64,000 bases of DNA from Streptomyces sp. V1I1 (GTDB lineage Bacteria > Actinomycetota > Actinomycetes > Streptomycetales > Streptomycetaceae), in contig NZ_JAUSZH010000001.1 of assembly GCF_030817355.1 (NCBI RefSeq), forward strand, positions 8,207,517 to 8,271,516. The letters are read 5' to 3'. The position numbers and the translations under genes were made by a program. Under the pieces are notes generated by a model. That model had not been told where the DNA came from and ran no database searches. It saw only the letters and a list, made by a program, of their open reading frames with translations. Positions 1 through 8,799 of the stretch are shown here, in pieces. Each line of letters starts with the position of its first letter. Position 1 is the first letter of the stretch.

Positions 1-1740
1 CAGGATCGACCGCACCGCGCGCGAGGCGAGCCGCGCTGCCTGGCGCTGCCGCTCGTCGCCATGGACTTCGGCCTGCGCTCGCAGCGACTGCCACGCGTCC
101 TTCAGCTTGTTCGCCCAGCCCTTGAGGGGGTCACCCTTCTCCCAGACCAGACCGTCCAGGATCTCGATGCGCCACGGCTGGAGCGGGTTGCGCAGCGCCA
201 GGTTGACCTCGGCGCCACCCGCCCACGTCACGAAAGTCCGGCCGCCCTCGTACGGGTAGTGCCAGGCCCGCTCCCCAGGTGCCGGCGCGGGCAACAGGCC
301 CACATGGTCCCAGTCCTTCGGGATGGTCACCCGCACCTGCCAGTGCGAGGGGGCGAACAGCGCGTCGGTCTGCTCCTTCTCGCTCATAGCGGCGAACGCG
401 GCCGCCGTCACCCGCTGCGGCACACCGACACCGGAGGACCAGGTGTGCTTGGCGTAGGCGAACGTCCGGTCGACCTCGTACCAGCCGGGCACCCGCTCCG
501 GCACGCGCGGCGGGGTGATCAGCTCGGTGCGGCCCTGCCCGGCGGTGGCGTGCAGCAGGCCGCGGATCTCCTGGCTCATGACGGGGAATCCGTCCGCCCA
601 ACGGGCGCCGGCCTTCGCGGGAATGGTCCGAGACCACAGGTCCCGGCCCGTCTGCGACGGGGAGCCCATCAGCACCACATCGTCCCAGTGCCGCTTCAGG
701 GCCTTCCACAGCAGCACGAACGCCTCGCGGACAGTGGCCGGGTCGGCGCCGGCCGCATCGAACCACTCGCCCACGCTGCGGATTTCGGTGTGCTGGTCCT
801 TGCCGCGCTGCCAGCGGCCCACCGGGTTGCGCGGGTGGACCAAGTGCCCGGCCTGCCGGTCCTTACCGCGCGAGGACTCCACCGTCCAGCCCTGCGGAAG
901 CGGACCGTTCAGCCACTCGGAGACCGCATCCTTCAAGAACTGGTGCCGCTCGGCCTCCCGGTGCCACGGGTCACCGGCGGTGACGTAGATACGCTCCACA
1001 TCCGCCGGGACCGTCGCGTACACCGCAGTGAGGATCTCCGCGACGCTCGCGCCCTCCAGGTCCAGCGTCACCGCTCCGCCCTGCCACACCAGCACGCCGG
1101 TCGCGGTATCCAGGAACGCCATCTGCCGGGCGGCCTGCTTGAAGTTGGGCCGGGTCGACGCCAGGTTCGGCTCGGCCCTAAACCAGCGGTCGCCCGCCTC
1201 GCCCTCCGGGATCGACGGCAGCTCCCGCTCCTGCGCCCCGTCCGGAACGGGCGCCGGAACCGGGGCGACCGGCGCGGGGGAGGGGGCCGCCGCCTCGGCG
1301 GTGACCTCGTCGTCGGCCCGCAGCTCTTGGCGCTCGTCGTCGTCCCGGCCCGCCTGAGGCTCGACCACGCCAACGGTCGACTCGGGCTGGCCAGACGGAC
1401 GAAGGTCCGGCGCCAGGGCACCAGCCGGTACCTTGATCGCCTCTGCACGCGACTGCGCCTCTGTACGATCTTCGGCGGCGGAATCGGTCGTCGACGGCTC
1501 CACGGGCGCGCTGGCGGGCACCTGGGGGCCCAGAGAGGGCACCAGGGCGACCACGTCGATCACAGAAACGCCGGCCGACGTCGCGAGCCGGTCGGCCTTC
1601 GCCTTCTCGTACGCGCCCAGCGTCCGGACCTTCTTGTCGCGTTCGGCATGCAGTTTCGCCAACTGCCGCTCCAGCGGCTTGATCGCGTCCCGTACCTTTC
1701 GGAGCTCAGCGAGGCCTTCGGTGAAGTCTTTGGCGTCCAT
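1..1740 (-). CDS. Telomere-associated-protein-like (Tap-like) protein, C-terminus beyond window
   Basis: The minus frame opens with ATG at 1740 (MDAKDFTEGL) and stays open to base 1, so about 580 residues are visible and the C-terminus is missing. The N-terminus is a charged helix (about residues 1-40), followed by a Pro/Ala/Glu-rich linker to about residue 165 and then a globular region. Motifs such as WYEVDRTFAYA and LKGWANKLKDAW recall, from memory, the central region of Streptomyces telomere-associated proteins (VDVNMAF-like motif, then a DGWYTRLRDA-like motif). That assignment is inference; the alternative is a general plasmid replication protein. It starts 3 bases after the stop of the upstream gene, so the two are probably co-transcribed. 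Confidence 0.6.
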   Translation of the reverse strand, partial: MDAKDFTEGLAELRKVRDAIKPLERQLAKLHAERDKKVRTLGAYEKAKADRLATSAGVSVIDVVALVPSLGPQVPASAPVEPSTTDSAAEDRTEAQSRAEAIKVPAGALAPDLRPSGQPESTVGVVEPQAGRDDDERQELRADDEVTAEAAAPSPAPVAPVPAPVPDGAQERELPSIPEGEAGDRWFRAEPNLASTRPNFKQAARQMAFLDTATGVLVWQGGAVTLDLEGASVAEILTAVYATVPADVERIYVTAGDPWHREAERHQFLKDAVSEWLNGPLPQGWTVESSRGKDRQAGHLVHPRNPVGRWQRGKDQHTEIRSVGEWFDAAGADPATVREAFVLLWKALKRHWDDVVLMGSPSQTGRDLWSRTIPAKAGARWADGFPVMSQEIRGLLHATAGQGRTELITPPRVPERVPGWYEVDRTFAYAKHTWSSGVGVPQRVTAAAFAAMSEKEQTDALFAPSHWQVRVTIPKDWDHVGLLPAPAPGERAWHYPYEGGRTFVTWAGGAEVNLALRNPLQPWRIEILDGLVWEKGDPLKGWANKLKDAWQSLRAQAEVHGDERQRQAARLASRAVRSIL

Positions 1741-1743
1741 CAA

Positions 1744-2394
1744 CTACCCCTTCGGCGCGGGCTGTTCGGTCCGGTACACGGCACGGTCGGCGTCGGTCTT
1801 AACGAGGAGCCCGGTGTCGGCGATCCGACGCAGGAGCTCACGGGCCCGCTTCACACTGACCTCGATCCCGGCCGCCGCCAGCGCCGCCACGGCCCGGTCG
1901 GGGCCCCAGGTGCCGCATCCGCTTCTGACGGCCTTGGTCAGGATGCTCAACTGCGTCGTGCCGAACTCCATGTCGTCGACCCGAGCCGAGGCCTCCCGAA
2001 ACGCCAGCAGCAGCTCCTCCGTCATGCGGAAGCCGACCGCGCGCTGATAGCCGGCAACGTCGGCGTTGTACTCAGCTTCGATAGGCCGGGGCATCCCCTC
2101 GGGCCACCAGCCGTTCCGCACACCGCGTTTGAGGGCCTGAGTGATGGGGCCGGTGTGACCGCGCATCGCTTTGCCCTCCTCGCGCAGCTCCTCGGCCGCG
2201 ACGTAGCCGTCGCCGTCGACCGCGGCGCGGATGACGCGGGCGGCGCGCGCCGGCAGATTCCGCAGCAGGGTGGCGGCCCGTTCCTCGGTCCACTCCGTAT
2301 CGGTGACCAGGGTGAGGGTGTCGCTGTGGGCGGTGATCAGTGCGAGCAGCTTGTCCCGGAACGCCTCGTCGGGGTCTTCGATGATGATCCGCAT
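1744..2394 (-). CDS. Hypothetical plasmid-type protein, 216 aa
   Basis: The gene starts at ATG 2394 (MRIIIEDPDEAFRDKLLALI). It has no signal peptide or membrane segment. The first 60 residues resemble an acidic alpha/beta region. A region around residues 75-110 (GHTGPITQALKRGVRNGWWP) and a second around residues 145-205 (LSILTKAVRSGCGTWGPDRAVAALAAAG) look like winged-helix or replication-regulator segments, which is inference. It is immediately upstream of the Tap-like gene and separated by 3 bp, which suggests a two-gene replication or partition operon. An inverted repeat lies in its upstream region. Confidence 0.65.
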   Translation of the reverse strand: MRIIIEDPDEAFRDKLLALITAHSDTLTLVTDTEWTEERAATLLRNLPARAARVIRAAVDGDGYVAAEELREEGKAMRGHTGPITQALKRGVRNGWWPEGMPRPIEAEYNADVAGYQRAVGFRMTEELLLAFREASARVDDMEFGTTQLSILTKAVRSGCGTWGPDRAVAALAAAGIEVSVKRARELLRRIADTGLLVKTDADRAVYRTEQPAPKG

Positions 2395-2418
2395 TCACAG
2401 CCTCTGAGAACTGATGTC

Positions 2419-2484
2419 GAGTAGATGTAAGTAGAGCATGGGGGATGGCACTCCTCTCTGTCCAGTTCTATCTGACATCTACTC
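2419..2484. promoter_or_regulatory. Inverted repeat upstream of the Tap-like operon (candidate operator)
   Basis: A perfect 10-bp inverted repeat, GAGTAGATGT at 2419-2428 and ACATCTACTC at 2475-2484, lies 25-90 bp upstream of the start at 2394. A second short pair (CTCTGA at 2402, TCAGAG at 2483) overlaps it. The arms are 46 bp apart, which suits two operator half-sites better than a hairpin. Autoregulation by one of the two downstream proteins is inference. Confidence 0.4.
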
Positions 2485-2555
2485 AGAGAAAGTAGACCAG
2501 CGGACCCGTCGTGCGTCGGGAACCCCCTGAGCTGGCTTCGTAGGTGACGGTGGAC

Positions 2556-2640
2556 TCCACTTGTAGGTCAGTTCTGACTCCACCCGGTGCGTGGGGGACC
2601 CGATTTTGTTGGTGAGAAATGACTCCACATGGTGGCCCCG
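2556..2640. repeat. IS21-type terminal repeat remnant, left side
   Basis: The stretch holds closely spaced related motifs (GACTCCACTTGTAGGTCAG, TCTGACTCCACC, GAAATGACTCCAC) like the multiple terminal repeats of IS21-family ends. Related motifs recur in inverted orientation at 3361-3412. No istA or istB sequence lies between them. Bases 2641-2968 hold no recognisable gene. Confidence 0.4.
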
Positions 2641-2968
2641 CTGTGGCGGTTGAGCCCGTGTCCGGTCAGGGGCTTGAGGGCGCTAGTGTCGCGTGCTTGA
2701 AGTCTATTTACGCTTGATCTTGTCGAGGATCTAATTGGCATCCGGGTCGCCGCGCGCGGCTCGGGCGCGGCGCCTTCGAGGACCCCCGCATGCTGCGCTA
2801 CCTCCCTGCCCGCACGGCCTGGACACCTCAGTTGCGTAGCCAGGGTCCGTCCCGCCATGACAGGACCGCGTTGGCGTTCCGCTGAGCGGACCCCTGCATG
2901 ACACGGCGGGCCCTCCCCTGCAGGCTCTGCAGAGCAATGCACTGACGGCAGCGACCAGGAGGCATGAA

Positions 2969-3352
2969 ATGAGAAGCAAGTTACGGCGACGTGGCGTCAT
3001 AGTGGCAACAGTCGCGGCCCTGAGCGTCGGTGGGCTGGTGGTGGCCACCGGCAGCGCATCCGCCGCGGCCGCGTTGATCCACGTCACCTCGAACACCGGG
3101 TTGGGCGTCTACAACGCCCCCCACACGGCCAGCGGCAAGGTCGGAGTCCCGGACATGGGACTCGGAGACGCGATCGTCGCCAACTGCTGGGACCGCGGCG
3201 ACAACATCGGCCGCGGAAACGTCTGGTACCACACGTTGTCAGAGCGTTACACCGCCAGCACCGGGCAGGAACTATTCGTCACCGGATGGACGTACGGGGC
3301 GTACGTAGACGGCAACGCGGCGTTCCACGCCGGGGCCATTCCGGAGTGCTGA
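2969..3352 (+). CDS. Small secreted SH3-like protein, 127 aa
   Basis: ATG at 2969 follows a strong AGGAGG at 2957-2962 with 6-base spacing. The N-terminus is a clear Sec signal: MRSKLRRRG, a hydrophobic core (VIVATVAALSVGGLVVA), then an ASA-type cleavage region near residue 32. The mature part of about 95 residues (VTSNTGLGVYNAPHTASGKVG onward) has the look of a bacterial SH3 domain, as in small Streptomyces exported proteins. Two cysteines, in NCWD and the terminal PEC, may form a disulfide. The gene stands alone between inverted IS21-type end remnants, so it may be passenger DNA. Confidence 0.75.
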   Translation: MRSKLRRRGVIVATVAALSVGGLVVATGSASAAAALIHVTSNTGLGVYNAPHTASGKVGVPDMGLGDAIVANCWDRGDNIGRGNVWYHTLSERYTASTGQELFVTGWTYGAYVDGNAAFHAGAIPEC

Positions 3353-3360
3353 ACCGACAC

Positions 3361-3412
3361 CACTGGAGTCAAAACCCACCCACCGCTGGCCTCAAAACTC
3401 ACCTACAAAGCC
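3361..3412. repeat. IS21-type terminal repeat remnant, right side
   Basis: GGAGTCAAAAC and CCTCAAAACTCACCTACAAA, starting within 10 bases of the secreted-protein stop codon, are inverted relatives of the motifs at 2556-2640. Confidence 0.4.
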
Positions 3413-3798
3413 ATCCTGAGCTCACCGGACCTGGCCGCTGGCTGCGCTCGGACCACCGCCCCAGGAGCACGCGCAGGAAGGATGGGGAGAGGCCGGTGCG
3501 GCCGAACTCCTCGCCTTGCCGTCGGGGGAGCCCTCTCAGTGCACCGTGAGCAGTACATCCGTGGTCTACGGGCAGCACGTGAGGGCGCTCGAGTGCACAC
3601 CGGAATCCAAGCCGGGATGACGGCGCAACTGCTCCAACAAGCGAACAGCCAGGCCGAGTCGTGCACGTTGGGGCACCGGCGCGGCACCCGGGCAGGTGTC
3701 GGCCTCCCGTGGGGAGGCCGGGAGGGACCGGGGCCGCGCCGGGCGCCAACACGCGGGCATGACTGGAAAGCGTCAGGGCGGCCTGAAAGGGGCGCGAG
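3413..3798 (+). other. No intact gene; possible decayed transposase fragment
   Basis: No frame looks coding throughout. One plus-strand segment around 3540-3640 (SVHREQYIRGLRAAREGA) faintly resembles the N-terminal region of IS701-type transposases (EQYVRGLL). The similarity is weak and was judged by eye. Confidence 0.25.
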
Positions 3799-4730
3799 CT
3801 ACGGGGCGGATTCGGACGAAGGCGAGCGGGCGCCACCGAATGGGCTGGGCATCCGGTCGTGGATCACAGCCGAGATATAGGCGAGCGGCTCGGGCGCCAG
3901 GAAGGCCGACGTGGTCGGCTCACCTCCCGGGGCGAGGACGTCGTAGCGGGGAGCGAGTGCGTGGAGCAGAACCTGAGCGTCCCGGAGCGCCGCAGCGTGG
4001 AATGCTGCGGCCTCCTCGGAGTCCTTCACGTCGACGTACCCCTGGCTCATGAACATGTCGTCGGCCCAATCCCCCTCGGCTTCTGAGCCATTGAGCACGA
4101 CACACACCTTGCCTGCCTCGAAATCGGAAATGACCGCGTGCGCGCGGCCTTCGCCCAGCCCCGTCAGCCGGCTGCGCACCCGCTTGACCAAGGCATAGGC
4201 GTCAAGCATCCGCTGAACGGCATCGGCGTCGAGTCGCCCGCTGACTGCGTTCGCGATGGAATCCGGGCCGAGGCCGGCGTCCTGGGAGCGCAGGATCTGC
4301 CCATGCAGGTCTCGGTGCGCGGACTGGACCGCGGACTGGACCGCGGACTCGGCCCGGCAGATGGCCCAGCAGGCATTGGCCAGTTTGGCCTGCTCCATCT
4401 CATCTTCACTGGCCTGCACCAGGGCAACGGGGTCGCCGCTGGTGTCCTCGTCCGGCCAGACCCGTACTCGAACCAGAAGTTCAGGAAGGTCACCCTCGTC
4501 GGGATAAGCGTCCTGCGCGACTTTTCGATCCAGAGCACGATCGGCAGGTAGTTGCGCAGCTGATCGGAGGCGAAGGCAAGAGGAGTGTCGAACCAGTCGT
4601 AGATGGTGATCTCGCCGCTACATTCGGAGTCGGGGACGATCAGGTCGTAGCGTTGCCACGCGCCGCCGTGCTTCGGCTTCACCTCGGTCCAGCTCGTGTA
4701 CGTGTTTGTCGCGGAGGCCGTCACACCCAT
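3799..4730 (-). pseudogene. Hypothetical protein, about 310 aa, frameshifted
   Basis: Two minus-strand frames join into one protein. The first starts at ATG 4730 and reads GVTASATNTYTSWTEVKPKH through IYDWFDTPLAFASDQLRNYL to LPIVLWIEK. The second continues AQDAYPDEGDLPELLVRVRV, then DEMEQAKLANACWAICRAES and on to the stop at 3799. The switch is near 4510-4530, and the total length is not a multiple of three. The start overlaps the stop of the upstream gene (TGA at 4723-4721), so the pair is translationally coupled. The function is unknown. The frameshift may be real decay or a sequencing error. Confidence 0.6.
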
Positions 4731-5242
4731 GCGACACCGCCATCTCGGCTCTCGCCGGGTGCGATGGCGCGGCGCATACCGAATGGTGTCTTCATGCCGT
4801 CCAGATGGCCGGCGCGGCTCATCAGCGGCAGGGTGATGCGGCGCACCGTGGTGGTCACCGCGTCCCACGGCGGTGTCCAGATGGACTCCTCGCGGCGGAA
4901 CTCCCCCCACGTCGGACCGTGGCCGTGGTTGCGGTTGTAGGCGTCCACCCACGCGAGCGCCGGCTCCCGCCAGGCGGGATCGCTCACCAGCTGACTCGCG
5001 CGCCCCTGGGCTGAGGCGGTTCCGGTAAACCAGGAACGCCAGTCGGAGAAGGAGAACTCCGCAGTGAGCAGCTCAATGCCGCGCTCTGGGGCGATGTGGG
5101 GACACAGGCGGCATGCCACGGCGGCCGCGACGGCCTTACGTGTGCGTACGGCCCGGTCGACTGCCACCTCCGTGCTCCCTCGGGAGGGGACGGCGTGCGA
5201 CTCCTGAACCTGGACGTGCCCGCGCACGTAGTCGGCGCTCAT
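4721..5242 (-). CDS. Hypothetical protein, 173 aa
   Basis: It starts at ATG 5242 (MSADYVRGHVQVQ). Residues 30-55 contain a CRLCPHI motif that could bind metal with nearby His/Cys. The centre (SFSDWRSWFTGTASAQGRAS) and the NRNHGHGPTWGEFRREE segment resemble uncharacterised proteins on Streptomyces plasmids and integrative elements, which is inference from general appearance. The last codons overlap the start of the downstream gene, indicating one operon with it. Confidence 0.55.
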   Translation of the reverse strand: MSADYVRGHVQVQESHAVPSRGSTEVAVDRAVRTRKAVAAAVACRLCPHIAPERGIELLTAEFSFSDWRSWFTGTASAQGRASQLVSDPAWREPALAWVDAYNRNHGHGPTWGEFRREESIWTPPWDAVTTTVRRITLPLMSRAGHLDGMKTPFGMRRAIAPGESRDGGVAWV

Positions 5243-5246
5243 GACT

Positions 5247-5949
5247 TCATGGTCGGCACAGGCGGGGTGGAGCTTGCCGCATCCTCACCCGTTCGGCAGG
5301 CAGCAGCTCACCCCCGGACCACCAACTACTCAAGGATGCGCGAGAGCGGCATCGGCTTCGTGGAGACGGGCACCGCCAGGCATCCCGTGCAGTTTGCCAC
5401 CTGGCTGGTGAGGACTTGACCACAGCGGTACGTACCCCGCCGCGCGCGCCGGCACTGGACGTGGCCGAGAGCGAACGTGCTGGCCAAACAGGCCCGGACC
5501 GGCCATGCCGTAGCGATGCCACCTGGTCGGGCCGCTGGCTCGCGTGCTTGGCCTCCTCTTGCGCACCGTTGCTCCGTGCCCATGCACGGAAGCTCTGCAG
5601 AAGTTCGTTGTTCTCTGCTCGCTGGGTCACCGTGGCGGTTGGGAGGTCCTGGGGTTTTGCTGCGACGCCGTCGAGGCATCCCTGCACCCAGGCGCCGCGG
5701 TCCGCCTCGGCTCTGGCACCAGCCTCCAGCGCCCGGCGGGTGTAGCCGCCCCACACGCTCTCGCGCACCGCGGCACCCTTTCCGGACGTGTCGTACACGG
5801 CCTTGCCCGCCGCATAGCCGGCCCGGCAGGCGATCACATGCGTCGGCTCGGTGACTCGCGGTGAGGGAGACCTCTCCGACGACGGCGCAGTCGGCCCAAA
5901 GGGGCGCTCCCACAGCCAGGATGCACGTACTCCGGATGAGTGCATTCAT
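5247..5949 (-). pseudogene. Secreted hypothetical protein, frameshifted
   Basis: ATG 5949 follows GGGGAG and opens a signal-peptide-like N-terminus (MNALIRSTCILAVGAPLWAD). Near 5865 the coding frame shifts to one reading VTEPTHVIACRAGYAAGKAV and later GGYTRRALEAGARAEADRGA. This frame runs to a stop at 5247, though its last 60 codons look less protein-like. A second ATG at 5945 would start directly in the second frame with good spacing, but then the signal peptide is lost. The function is unknown. Confidence 0.5.
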
Positions 5950-5983
5950 GATTCTCCCCTGTTCGACAGACATGTCTGTACGA

Positions 5984-6229
5984 GGAGAGCGCCTCGGCGT
6001 GCCGTTGGTTCAGTCAGTTCGTAGGCACGGCGCGGGCCAGCAGCTCAAGGTTCCCCTACGGGGCGGCGTGCGGCGCGGCCGCGAGCTCGAGTCCCCCGGG
6101 AACGTGCCCGGTTTCGCGCCCGCGCCAACTGTCTGCCGCGCTGCGGGACCTCCGCCCCTGCAGAGCGGGAGCTGGCGGTGACTTCCGCGCCGTTGTGGTT
6201 CGCCTCCGCAGTCAGCGCCGCATGCGCCA
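5984..6229. repeat. About 245-bp dispersed repeat, copy 1
   Basis: It is closely related to 12297-12539 in the same orientation. A more diverged inverted copy lies at 61535-61650. It contains short internal palindromes around AGCTCC...GGGAGCT. Its right end overlaps the last codons of the small membrane protein gene. Confidence 0.7.
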
Positions 6230-6442
6230 GGTGCCGTAGAGCCCGGCGACTGCCCCGATGATCACGGAGAAGCCGGCGTCCCCGACCGCGCGGTACACGC
6301 CTGCGCACACGGCCAGCAGGGCAACCAGGACCACCACGTCAAGTACCTGGTGCCGCGTCGGTTCCGGCGGCAGCGCCGACTCCCGGGAGGCGGGGGGCAG
6401 TTCGGGCTCGGGCCTGGGGGAGGTTGTGTCGATGTCAGCCAT
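6212..6442 (-). CDS. Small membrane protein, 76 aa (copy 1)
   Basis: It starts at ATG 6442 after GGAGGC (protein MADIDTTSPRPEPELPPASR). An acidic, Pro-rich cytoplasmic segment of about 30 residues is followed by two hydrophobic stretches: VLDVVVLVALLAVCAGVY and, after RAVGDAG, FSVIIGAVAGLYGTW. The protein ends in RMRR. A near-identical copy lies at 60119-60349 in opposite orientation. The gene is divergent from the membrane-anchored HTH gene at 6645. The conserved duplication argues for a real gene, but its function is unknown. Confidence 0.7.
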   Translation of the reverse strand: MADIDTTSPRPEPELPPASRESALPPEPTRHQVLDVVVLVALLAVCAGVYRAVGDAGFSVIIGAVAGLYGTWRMRR

Positions 6443-6644
6443 GCCTCCAGCAGACCGCCGCACACCGCCGGGCACCTAGTGATCTGTACGGCCCCGCATG
6501 GACCCGGACGCCGCAGGTCACCGGCCTACACGAAGCGGCGCATCGCTGAACGGCGCAGGGAGTTCAGGAACGTTCGGCGCATTCCGGGGACGTTCAGAGA
6601 CCGGGTCCTCTAGCGTGGCATTTCGCAACAGGGAGTGTGATCCG
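6443..6644. promoter_or_regulatory. Divergent promoter region with GAACGTTC motifs
   Basis: The region between the two divergent genes contains GTTCAGGAACGTTC and GGGGACGTTCAG, related near-palindromic motifs spaced about two helical turns apart. The same region is conserved at 59945-60118 although the HTH gene is absent there. Operator function is inferred from that conservation. Confidence 0.45.
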
Positions 6645-7751
6645 GTGACATACAGCAATCCCCAGGTGGAGCCGGAGGACGCTGCCGCCATTGCCGCGTA
6701 CGAGGAAGCGCTGCGCGAGTTCACCATGGAGCTGAACCGGCTCCACATCGCGTACGGCGCGCCGTCCTACGCCACCCTCGCCAAGGCATCCGTGCGGCCG
6801 AGGCTGACCAAGGCCGGCCTCAACGAGGTACTGTCCGGCAAGCGATTCCCCTCCCTGGAGGCGCTGCTTGAATTCGTCCGGGTGGTCAGCAACCCGCAGC
6901 CTCCCCTGCCGGATACCCCGGCCACCTCCCGGGCCCGCCCGGAGCTCGCGGACCAATGGCGCAGCCGGTGGCAGCACGTCAAGTTCCTGCAGCGGCAGGC
7001 CCACGCCCCGTGGAAGCGCCTGCGCGCCACCGTGCAGGACACACTCGACCAGGCCCTTGGGGAAGCCGAGGACGTCCGCGCAACTGCCCACGAGCAAGCC
7101 GCCCGCCTGCGCGCCGGCGCGGAAGCAGAGGCCGAGCGCCTGCGCACCACGGCCCAGCACGATGCCGATCAGCTGCTGCAGCGTGCGCAGGCGGAGGCCG
7201 AGCAGCTGCAGTTACAGGCACTGCAGGACGCCGAGGAGCTGCGCGCCTCCGCCCGCACAGACACTGACAGGACGTCGTCGCGGTGGGGCGTCGGCCCTAT
7301 ATCTCCTCGACGAGCGTGGCGCCCTCTGGTCGCGGTGGTAGCGGTCACCGGGGTGGGGCTGGCCCTCACGCTGGCTGCGGATTCCATCACCGGGCAGCTT
7401 TCCAGCTCCTGCCGGCCCACCCGCGCTCACACTGCCGCGCCGGTCATCCCTGAGGCCTCCCTCCAGCCCGGCGGGAGCACGCAACAGGTGGCAGTAGCCC
7501 ACGAACCGCAGATGATCTTTCCCGGCCCGTCTTGGTCGGGCTGGCCCTCCCCCGACTGGTCCACGACGACCTGGTCCACACCGACCACGGCCACACCCTC
7601 GGAAGACCCTGCCCCCACTGGCAGTAGTTCTCCAACACCCAGCGCCTCGCAGACGCCCACTGATTCCGAAACCCACGCCCCGGCTGACGTATGCGCCCGT
7701 ACCGGCCCGTCCGCGAGCCCGACGCGATCGCCTAGCCCATCCGCCTCGTGA
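6645..7751 (+). CDS. Membrane-anchored HTH protein with coiled coil and Ser/Thr/Pro-rich tail, 368 aa
   Basis: The start is taken as GTG 6645 (VTYSNPQVEP) after GGGAG at 6631. An upstream ATG at 6498 lacks a good ribosome site and adds low-complexity sequence. Residues 15-85 (YEEALREFTMELNRLHIAYG, then LTKAGLNEVLSGKRFPSLEA) resemble the XRE-type HTH of Streptomyces regulators. Residues 100-215 are an Ala/Glu/Gln/Arg coiled coil (AEAERLRTTAQHDADQLLQR). A transmembrane helix (LVAVVAVTGVGLALTLAA) follows near residue 230, then a Ser/Thr/Pro-rich tail of about 110 residues. The topology suggests a cytoplasmic DNA-binding domain tethered to the membrane with an exported tail. It is divergent from the small membrane protein gene. 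Confidence 0.7.
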   Translation: MTYSNPQVEPEDAAAIAAYEEALREFTMELNRLHIAYGAPSYATLAKASVRPRLTKAGLNEVLSGKRFPSLEALLEFVRVVSNPQPPLPDTPATSRARPELADQWRSRWQHVKFLQRQAHAPWKRLRATVQDTLDQALGEAEDVRATAHEQAARLRAGAEAEAERLRTTAQHDADQLLQRAQAEAEQLQLQALQDAEELRASARTDTDRTSSRWGVGPISPRRAWRPLVAVVAVTGVGLALTLAADSITGQLSSSCRPTRAHTAAPVIPEASLQPGGSTQQVAVAHEPQMIFPGPSWSGWPSPDWSTTTWSTPTTATPSEDPAPTGSSSPTPSASQTPTDSETHAPADVCARTGPSASPTRSPSPSAS

Positions 7752-7844
7752 GCCTGACGAAGAGCGATGAAGTGGTTGGCGAACGCGCGGTCTCCCAGCT
7801 GCATCGCAAGGGCGGCCCGGCTGCGGTGAAGGCTGGAGACAGAA

Positions 7845-8570
7845 TCAGAAAGCTCGCGACCAACGCAACGGATCGCGGCGGATCTCCTTGATCAGCATAC
7901 GGAACAGCGACCTGTCGAACAGGACTCCGTAAAACTCCTCGGACACCTGCGTTCCATTGATCACCGCGGCAGGTGTGCCAGGCACGCGGGCCCCCTCGTA
8001 GGCCTCCTCGGACGCCGCCACAAAGCTGCGGTACTTCATGGTCTTCACAGCGGAGTCGAATGAAGCGCTCCGAAGACCATTCACCTTGCCAGCCAGCTCC
8101 AGCAGGAAGGCATCCGTGTAGCCATCGACCGCCTCTTCCGGCTGGTTCTTGTACAGCACCGCGTGAAACTCGGCGAACATGCCCGCATCCAGCGCGGCCC
8201 GCAGAGCGTTGACGGCCTTCTTCGAGCCACTGCCGCCCAGCCGGTCGTCGAGGAAGGAGGCCAAGACATACTCGGTCTTCGCCTCGCGGCGCACCGTCAT
8301 GGAGCGCACTTCCGGACCGGCACCGGTCAGCTCGAACTCCTCGCACGCCGGGCATCGCGGATCCTCGTAAAGCCGCACCGTCATCGGCGCGTCAGGATCT
8401 CCCACTGTGATGGTGGTGCCATCCACGCCGAGCTTTTCGGGCAGCTCCTCCAGGCCGGCGTAGGCGGCCACTGTCGGTGCGCTTCGTGCACCGCACCCCG
8501 CCGACGTCCATGCGACCGCACCGATCACCATCACGGACAGCAGCCGCTTTCCAAGCTGTTTCACCAGCAT
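7845..8570 (-). CDS. DsbA/thioredoxin-fold lipoprotein, 241 aa
   Basis: ATG 8570 follows GGGGAGGG. The signal peptide (MLVKQLGKRLLSVMVIGAVA) ends in lipobox TSAGC with Cys26, so the product should be an extracytoplasmic lipoprotein. A thioredoxin-like domain follows, with the redox motif CPAC at residues 73-76 (VRLYEDPRCPACEEFE) and the cis-Pro loop PGTPAAVING near residue 210. This matches thioredoxin_4/DSBA proteins that oxidise or reduce exported thiols. It is convergent with the HTH gene and about 90 bp from it. Confidence 0.85.
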   Translation of the reverse strand: MLVKQLGKRLLSVMVIGAVAWTSAGCGARSAPTVAAYAGLEELPEKLGVDGTTITVGDPDAPMTVRLYEDPRCPACEEFELTGAGPEVRSMTVRREAKTEYVLASFLDDRLGGSGSKKAVNALRAALDAGMFAEFHAVLYKNQPEEAVDGYTDAFLLELAGKVNGLRSASFDSAVKTMKYRSFVAASEEAYEGARVPGTPAAVINGTQVSEEFYGVLFDRSLFRMLIKEIRRDPLRWSRAF

Positions 8571-8799
8571 CCCTCCCCAGGTCAGGAGGACACTAGAGCA
8601 TGCGTACGACACCGCCCTCCATCGACCGAGCACGCGGCTGAGGTCGAGCTGGGCCCGGCACATTTCGGCGGTGACCGATTGGTCCAAGGGCTACGCCGAC
8701 TGCGACCGACAGCCGCACCCACCCGTACGCGCAGCTCCTCCGACACCTCGCCGACCCACTCGAACACGGCCGGACGGGTCGGCTGGCCCGTCCCGGGCG

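Noticed and set aside
61..2424. 787-codon open frame on the plus strand
   Set aside because: It is the antisense shadow of the Tap-like and 216-aa genes, with Arg/Gly/His-rich composition and no motifs.
4164..4952. 262-codon minus frame as a single gene
   Set aside because: Only its middle (from 4730 to about 4520) is protein-like. The ends are shadows, and the real gene switches frame.
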